Assembly (NCBI GenBank): GCA_949775045.1 | Contig: OX459105.1 | Coordinates: 17,249,353-17,313,352, forward strand | Direction: 5' to 3' | Length of the DNA: 64,000 nucleotides | From: Metridium senile | Lineage: Eukaryota > Cnidaria > Anthozoa > Actiniaria > Metridiidae | Part shown: positions 57,648 through 64,000 of the stretch, piece by piece | Layout: the number at the start of each line of letters is the position of its first letter | Numbering within the stretch: position 1 is the first letter of the stretch | Position numbers and translations under genes: made by a program | Notes under the pieces: model-generated | What the model saw: only the letters and a program-made list of their open reading frames with translations | Databases searched by the model: none | Told to the model about the DNA's origin: nothing

Positions 57648-57872
57648 GGGTCCTGAAGGGGGTGGGGTTAGGGTGTCCCATTTCCCAATGAATATTTGGA
57701 CCAAATCCCAGTCAAAAATCACATAATCCCATCAGTTTTGCTTAAGTTTTCAATCCCATTCCCATTTTCTATTGTTCGTTTATTTGTAAATCCCAGTCCC
57801 AGTGCATCCAATCCCATTTTCCCAGTCAAAAAGAAGGCCAATCCCAACTCCCATTTTACCCCTTCAGGACCC
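57648..57872. mobile_element. MITE with GGGTCCTGAAGGGG ends
   Basis: The left GGGTCCTGAAGGGGGTGGGG and right ACCCCTTCAGGACCC ends are inverted. The interior is rich in AATCCCA and CCCATTTTCCCA motifs. A fragment, CCCGAAGGGGGTGGGGGTAG, occurs at 63528. Confidence 0.7.
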
Positions 57873-58017
57873 TCCTTTAACTCTGTTGTTTTCTTTTGTT
57901 TTCTTTCATAAACTGTACCTGTTGTAACATTCATTCAGTTATGTACATGTATTTCTTTACCCTTGCCTCGATTTGTATACATGTACATGACATAACATGA
58001 ACGTTACAGGTACATTA

Positions 58018-58160
58018 AGGTACTTCTACACGTTTTTACATAAAGACCATAATAAAAAGTATTGATCAATGGTTAGTTAATATATTAATGTATATATGAT
58101 ATTAATTAACCATTGGTCGATACTTCTGGTTTGTATGTAAAAACGTGTTGAAGTACTTGG
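58018..58160. mobile_element. MITE with GTACTTCTACACGTTTTTAC ends
   Basis: The left GGTACTTCTACACGTTTTTA, CATA is mirrored by TATGTAAAAACGTGTTGAAG TACTTGG. The inner TGATCAATGGTTAGTTAATA also folds. Confidence 0.75.
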
Positions 58161-58379
58161 CTCTAATGTATACTTTTCAAAGTTCAAATCTGCCTTGGTC
58201 CATTACACTGTCTGATCATAGTCGCCTCACACAGCTACAAACAGCAGCCACACAATCGCTTTTTAACACCTCAATCTTCTAGGCAGATCGATACAAGTAT
58301 CCTGCTAATTGAAGTGAAATACAGATACATGAGAGAAATATCATCAATTCCTTCCAAGGGCATATGAAATTTTTCTCAT

Positions 58380-58505
58380 CTGTATTTCACTCATACATTA
58401 AATATTTTACTACACAACTCTGCTCACATGTTTATTTTTGTGGAGGGAGAAAAAACAGATAACCCAGAGAAAAACCCTTGTGGCATAGGAGAGAAGAACA
58501 CTAAA
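58380..58505. mobile_element. Partial SINE copy
   Basis: ACATTAAATATTTTACTAC, GCTCACATGTTTATTTTTGT and GGAGGGAGAAAA...AACCCAGAGAAAAACC match the body of the SINE at 5700-5980. The tRNA-like head is missing. Confidence 0.6.
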
Positions 58506-59015
58506 CAAAATCATCCATGCCTGAGCCTACTCTTGTTAACACCAGTAAGTGGTGTCAGTAAACCACTTTATACATGCACCATACAAGTTTTTAAGAAAAT
58601 GAGTATAAAAAAAACGAAAAATGAAACGTCGCGGTATTTCTACCAATGACCTCAATCATGAGACAATTGATTAAGTATCCTTTTAAAGATGAGTATAGTC
58701 ACAGTTATTATTCATAGTATGATATATTTTTCAATTAACAATAACACTATTTTTACAATTTGGTGTTTGTTATAGTTTTAGGAATTCTAAAAACAATTAA
58801 GGCTGTTATTCACAGTTACAAAGTGTTTGTGAGCGCATGTAAATTGTTGTAGATGTAAATTATTGTCAGCCATTATTGTTTCAAAGCATTTCAGGTAATA
58901 TATTGCAATAAAAGGTCCCTTGGTATTGTGTTAGTTGTTTGTCTTCTCAGATGTTTTGACCGGGCAGTAGTAGAAGGAAATAAGAAGAGGGGGGAGGGGT
59001 TGGTGGGGCTTTTCG

Positions 59016-60201
59016 TCACCATGACGCTGCCATTGGTTGAGGGTTCTGTAGATACGACATCACAACAGCTGATACTGATAATCTGAAAACAATAAATAAC
59101 AACAACAATAAACAATAATACTACTAAATAATACTTATACAACAATAATAATAAATAACAGTATTTTAAGCAAATACAAAATGTGAATTGGGGGATAATG
59201 ATGAGTTTAACATCCAGAACTAGAGAGACACTTTAAAACTTAAAAGTATTTTCACTTGTAGGAAATTCAAATAGATAGCCAATATTTAGGTATCTTTTAA
59301 GGAAAGAAAATTCTGATTTGTATGAGTGAGTGGATGTTATTGCTCTATTTCAATATATAATATACTATCATGATTTATAAAAGAACTATTAGAATTCACA
59401 CATTCTGAGGCGCAAGCTTTATGAGAACACACAGCATGCTCCTCTACAGGTTGATCAAATATGTCCATCTTTATTTTGTAAAAGAAATAGAAAACTTGCT
59501 TTTTTGCTGTATGTAGTTATAAAGCACTTGGGGATTGTCAGAACACCCTCTTGTCAGAGCACTCTGCTTCGCATCAAGCTTTCTTAGCACTTCTCTCGTG
59601 TTCAGTCAATCCTGCGTGCTTTAAAACTGCACATAGCACTCTATAGTATGATGATAGATTGTTAATTAATATATTAAAATGTACTTACAAGAAACTACTA
59701 AACATTTGCTTGGTATCCTCTGATGACCTGGCATTAGCAAAACTAATGAATGAACAATACACAGCGGCCCAAGCTGCCCATTTTAACTATGGAGAAACCA
59801 AATAGCGGAACGTAAATTAGATTTTATACATGGTTGAATATTGGTAGGATTGCGTGAGTAAACAACAAAGCTCTAAAAAACACAGTCAAATAGAATAATA
59901 TATCACTTAAATATCTACACAATACTTATAATATCTTACTTTTTAGTAAAAAGAAACGAAATATCAAAGATAGTGTAAGAATAAAACGAGTAATTTCGAA
60001 AAAAGAGAAGATTGAATCATTTGTTAAAATAGCGTCGCTTTTTACCTTCATCATCAGGCCACACATACTGAATATCATCCCAAGAAGATTCATATAATCT
60101 GGAGTTGGATCATCTGCAGGTTTGTTACTTAATGGTTTGTATCTAAAGATCTTATTAGGACGGCGAGGATCGTTTGGGTTGGGAGTACTTGGGGCCGGCA
60201 T
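59016..60201 (-). CDS. WDR83OS: WDR83OS / Asterix (PAT complex subunit), 3 exons
   Basis: Exons in transcript order: 60046-60201, 59689-59786, 59016-59082. The total is 321 nt, 106 residues, as I recall exactly the human length. The N-terminus [17 protein letters not shown] and the stretch [19 protein letters not shown] are near-identical to the animal family, as is the end [10 protein letters not shown]. Two to three hydrophobic segments are visible. Asterix partners CCDC47 in the PAT complex at the ER translocon, shielding polar transmembrane helices of multipass proteins during insertion. The gene follows the alternative oxidase gene on the same strand, about 500 bp away. Nothing appears broken. 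Confidence 0.96.
59476..59640. mobile_element. Palindromic element, third family member
   Basis: AAAGAAATAGAAAACTTGC, GTTATAAAGCACTTGGGGAT and GCGTGCTTTAAAACTGCACA resemble the arms of 46922-47112. This copy is more diverged. WDR83OS intron 2. Confidence 0.55.
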
Positions 60202-60704
60202 TTTGTTTTCACTCGTCCGCCATTAATTTTACCCAGCATGCATTGGTGAAGAGAATAACCCACAATACAACACGCTAGCACAGGCCCTGGACAGGGAACC
60301 CGTCAGTAAATGACGCTGAAAGGATATATATATTTTGATTGAAATATGAGTGATCTTGATTCCGATTGGATGAGAGTGATTGAGATTTTGATTGGATAAG
60401 AATGTTCTTGATTCTGATTGGATGAGCACCTGACAAATCAAGGTATAGTCAACACAATGGTTTTTAATTTATTTTACTTTTATTTAAATCAACCGAGTGA
60501 AATTTAAACCATTTATATACAAACTGTTAAATAGTACTTTTGTTGGCATTTAAAACACTTGTCCTTCTTGGGGAGCTTGTCTGGTGATATATCAAACACC
60601 ACCCCTCCCCTCTTAGGAGGCTTGCCTCTATTTAAAATCATTCTTAGGGGACTGTATAGCAATGTGCACCCCTCACACTCGATGGTCATAGCTTCCTGCC
60701 AATG
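60202..60704. other. AOX 3'UTR and WDR83OS promoter region
   Basis: Minus-strand AATAAA signals for the oxidase lie at 60468-60473 and 60479-60484. Plus-strand ATTGG (CCAAT on the minus strand) occurs at 60365-60369, 60391-60395 and 60417-60421, upstream of WDR83OS. ATGGCGGAC (minus, about 60219-60227) is YY1-like. Confidence 0.5.
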
Positions 60705-63700
60705 CTATAACTTTCTTTGTCCAGGATGGAAAGGATTTGGGTCGTTCAGGTCAAGAGAGCCAAGGGTGTGGTTGACGACACGGTGGTGGGCTTCATCAGC
60801 ACGGATGGCTAGAACAACATCTCTCATTGTAGCGTCCTTCTGTAAAGAGATATCATGCATTAGTATTGATTAATAATATAACTGATTAGGGAGCAGTAAT
60901 TACTGGGGGGGGGGGGGTCGGTAAGTTAAGGAGGGGGGCTAACATTTTTTGGGCTTTGGTTTGGGGAGGGCCACACTTTTTTGTTGCCTCTGGTTGTATA
61001 TATACCTTAAGACGCCAGTATTCAGATGCAATTTGTGGTGCCTGAAGATGTCGCCATTCTGGAAGCTTTCCATTATCAATGCACTGAAAAGAGATAACAT
61101 ATTGTCACTGTATATAACAACAGACAAACTTGTTCAGAAATAATATTAAAATATTCATTGTCATATTTGCTCTGACAATAATCCCATGCACAGTTCTCTG
61201 TGCGATTTTGAAAGGCAGGTGGTGCTGTGCTGCAGCAAAATGAACAGAGCTTGCAATGATAGCAGCTAGAACCGTGGACAATTATTCATATGTCTCTATC
61301 ATTGTAACCTGACTGTTTGTCTAGCTTTGATGCAAAGGCACACCACCCTTTCAAAATAGTGCAGAGAACTTTGATCAGTTGAATTGTTGATATTCAAAAG
61401 TGAATTTTGACTCATATGGCATAGCATTTATGATCAAACTTGGATGCGTCACAACACACCAAGTATATCACTACAGTAATTAAATATGTTTTTACATTTA
61501 CAATATTTAACATAACACAACATCCTTGTGACATGCACTATATAGCTGATGTTAATGGTTACATACTTACTTCAATACAATATGTGTAGGTCTTGACTGC
61601 TTCTTCTTCTAGATATCCTACAAATCTATGGCAAAACCGTGGGCTTAACATATATGCTATAAAGAACATGTTGACAAACACACCTGTAATAAAAACGGAA
61701 TACATTAAAAATGGGAATAGAGATTGAGAACATGGAAGTATTTTAAAATTAGTAATTAACATAAATCATTAAATAAGAAATTATATATAGAATAGAATAA
61801 ATTTTCAGAAATTCAGGAATTAGAAACAAAAAAGGATTAAAGAAGTAAGATTAACCAAGTGAAAAGTCTTGATAGTCTGTAACAATTACCTTGTGCAGCC
61901 ATGATAACTCCTCTAAATAACATACCAGGCTTCTTAAGCTCAAGGGCTGTCATTAAATGCATTCTCTCATTTTCTGCTTCTTCTACAATAAATCACATTG
62001 TATACAGTCAATGTCATGAACATTGTCCACCCAAAAAATCATTGAAATACTACAACAACTTTGAGTGATTATATGCAGCTGTATTATAACTGTTCTTTAT
62101 AATGCTATACAAACACTCAAGCTTACCTAATAGTGTATGAATCCAGCCATGATCTCTTGATAGCCTGCGCAGTGACTTTAGATGTCTGGCCATACCCCCA
62201 ATCATACCAGGAACACCTGCCACTGTCTCCAACATAATAATACGACTATAGAAACAACAAACAAGACAATATATTCAGATCAGTACAATATATATTTCAA
62301 AAAGAATTTAAAAAAATCATTATTATGTGACACAATAAACTTAAATGTATGGCTTATTGGTCTTGACTTTCTAGCCTCTTTTCCATGTAACACATATATA
62401 TATATATCATAAATGAGAGGCTAGTGAGTTCAGAGAATCATATATGTGACAATGAACTGAAATGTATGGCTTATTGGTCTTGACTAACTATAGCCACTTT
62501 TCCATGTAACACATATACATTATGAATGAGAGGCTAGTGAGTCCAGAGAAATTCTTACTTTAGCCATTTATTTTCTGTCATTGGGCCAATCTTGTATAAC
62601 GATGCTAGGTCAAATGTTGTTCTTAGTAACTGGACACTGTAATACGCTGCCTGGAAAATAACATATAATTATTTATTACTGTATCCATTCAAAATGGCAT
62701 TTCAATCTTTCTGATAGATTAACTGTGTGTTTAAAAAAAAAAATACCTTGTCAATCTTTGTTGATGGTGGTTGATGGGTGACTTCAACTTTATTGACATC
62801 TTCCTCCGTCCTTTAAAATAATAATTGAAACAATATATAAATTGTAACATAAACAATAATATTATATATAATCAAGATGATGTAGTTTCCACAGATAAGG
62901 AAGAGGGACAAAGGGACAGTGAAGGTGTGAAAAAGAGTGAGCCTAATTTTTTAAGAGGATATTGACATTCGTTGATAGAAATCTAGACTGGGTTGGTATG
63001 TAGTTCTAAGACATGACAGGTTTAAAGGAAGTAAATTAGACATTAAGTGATCACAGGCATTTCTGGCCTAAGTCGGTACTTTTCTATTCTATTTTGCAGT
63101 ATAAGCCACAGCAGTGAGCACTAGTTTATAAGTATTACAATTGTTTCTAATTTTTTAACATTATAATTAACCTCTTTACATTGTTAATATTGATTATAAT
63201 TGTCATTTTTATCATAACCATTATTATTTCTTCAAGTCAACCTACCATATTGGGTGCGGCAGCAGATAGGATCTGTCTTCAATGGTTGCTGAAGGGTCTT
63301 GACCCTTTTTAAAGTGAGGAAGTTGTTGGTGATATGCTGAGCTGGTAGATAAAGTGCGCACCTGTACATAAGAAACAATTATCATTAAATAGATTGTCGC
63401 CAAGTACAATATCAGGCACAGATCCTGGATCCGCACCTGAATATGTGCATACAACACGTATTAAATACAGACATGCAACGGTAGAAAAACAACGATATTA
63501 ATTTAGTAATCTGAAAATCAAAATATATCCCGAAGGGGGTGGGGGTAGTGTAGTGTTTGTGACGCATATCAAATATTGGTTTAGCTTACTGGGTCAGTTC
63601 GATACATTCGAAACAAGATTTCGCGCTCATAATAATGGATTATGAAAATCCGTCGATAGTATAGTGACTGGAAGAATGGATTTCAACGATGGAGCGACAA

Positions 63701-63982
63701 TTAGTGACTTTTTCGTTAAAAAAACGCACGTTTATTGAACGTCTTTTTTGAGCGACGAACAAGGATTTAGTGTGTATTTGTATATATTAAAAGAAAACGG
63801 TTTGTCGCTCCATACTTACCTTGCATCAAGCTAACTGACTGTCAATTAGATATTGTTATACAACATAAAAGACTGCTCACCGTACTAGGTGAAAAACCTC
63901 CAGTAATACTTTGCACGTTTGGCTGGCGATTGTAAACAAGTTGGCTTGTATTTCGTGAAAACAGCATACTTTGCTTCGCCAT
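60705..63982 (-). CDS. AOX: Mitochondrial alternative oxidase, 9 exons
   Basis: Exons in transcript order: 63881-63982, 63246-63361, 62747-62810, 62559-62650, 62127-62245, 61890-61982, 61571-61683, 61006-61083, 60705-60839. The total is 912 nt, 303 residues. The start is the first ATG of a Ser/Gln/Arg-rich presequence, a likely mitochondrial targeting peptide. Diiron ligands are all present: Glu131 in [10 protein letters not shown], Glu170/His173 in EENERMHL-type [10 protein letters not shown], a Glu in [10 protein letters not shown] (221-223), and Glu275/His278 in ADEAHHR. The enzyme oxidises ubiquinol directly with O2 on the matrix face of the inner membrane, bypassing complexes III and IV without proton pumping. 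Vertebrates lack it. The upstream promoter lies mostly outside the window. Confidence 0.96.
61180..61375. mobile_element. MITE related to the 4114-4330 element
   Basis: The left CACAGTTCTCTGTGCGATTTTGAAAGGCAG and right CAAAGGCACACCACCCTTTC, AAAATAGTGCAGAGAACT ends are inverted. The interior ATTATTCATATGTCTCTATC and ATTGTAACCTGACTG match the 4200-4245 region. Intron 7 of the oxidase gene. Confidence 0.65.
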
Positions 63983-64000
63983 TGCTGAGTTCAGCAGACG

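Larger units (their letters stand above)
55496..59015. other. Long spacer, adhesion gene 5' side to WDR83OS
   Basis: The missing 5' exons of the adhesion gene should lie here, but no signal peptide or domain was recognised. It holds MITEs (57648-57872, 58012-58165), a partial SINE at about 58380-58505 and AT-rich unique DNA. Confidence 0.55.

Noticed and set aside
63242..63457. 71-codon minus ORF starting upstream of the exon
   Set aside because: Only 63246-63361 is coding as AOX exon 2; the rest reads through the acceptor into the intron.

Overview
The window is animal nuclear DNA. It is AT-rich, carries spliced genes with GT-AG introns, and is packed with micro- and minisatellites, short inverted-repeat DNA transposons and retroelement tails. 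An animal alternative oxidase next to a secreted VWA/TSP1/discoidin adhesion protein of the coral 'coadhesin' kind points to an early-branching or other invertebrate. A cnidarian or sponge is my best guess, but the taxon is inference. Exons were assembled by hand from splice signals, reading phase and family resemblance; phases close across every junction reported.

Layout. (1) 359-5505, plus: a PLPPR-type phospholipid phosphatase-related membrane protein, six coding exons. (2) 5506-9640: intergenic, with satellites, a tRNA-derived SINE and several MITEs. (3) 9641-32256, plus: EPS15 (endocytic scaffold; three EH domains, coiled coil, 13 DPF motifs), 28 coding exons and 776 codons. Its introns hold a 3.8-kb 57-bp satellite, a 1.8-kb 28-bp satellite and a transposon ORF. 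(4) 34008-39366, plus: R3HDM4-like protein, 8 exons, 272 codons. (5) 39902-about 55495, minus: a secreted multidomain protein with FN2, an unassigned module, discoidin, two VWA domains and 14 TSP1 repeats; its 5' end was not found. (6) 59016-60201, minus: WDR83OS/Asterix, 106 codons. (7) 60705-63982, minus: mitochondrial alternative oxidase, 303 codons.

The most unusual observation is that tandem repeats in this window repeatedly amplify exon-intron junctions. In EPS15 the 57-bp satellite unit contains the 3' splice site plus the first 15 coding bases of exon 13, so about 66 decoy acceptors precede the real one. In the TSP1/VWA gene two satellites (69 bp and 34 bp) carry copies of the adjacent 5' splice site, and two further donors are locally duplicated. 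R3HDM4 exon 5 has three tandem acceptors, and EPS15 exon 27 has a degenerate second one. Seven junctions in three genes are affected. A separate satellite (3701-4166) is the amplified terminal repeat of a MITE.

The genes do not form an operon or pathway. From memory, the human relatives of four of them (PLPPR2/3, EPS15L1, R3HDM4, WDR83OS) lie on 19p, so the block may be a fragment of an ancestral animal linkage group.
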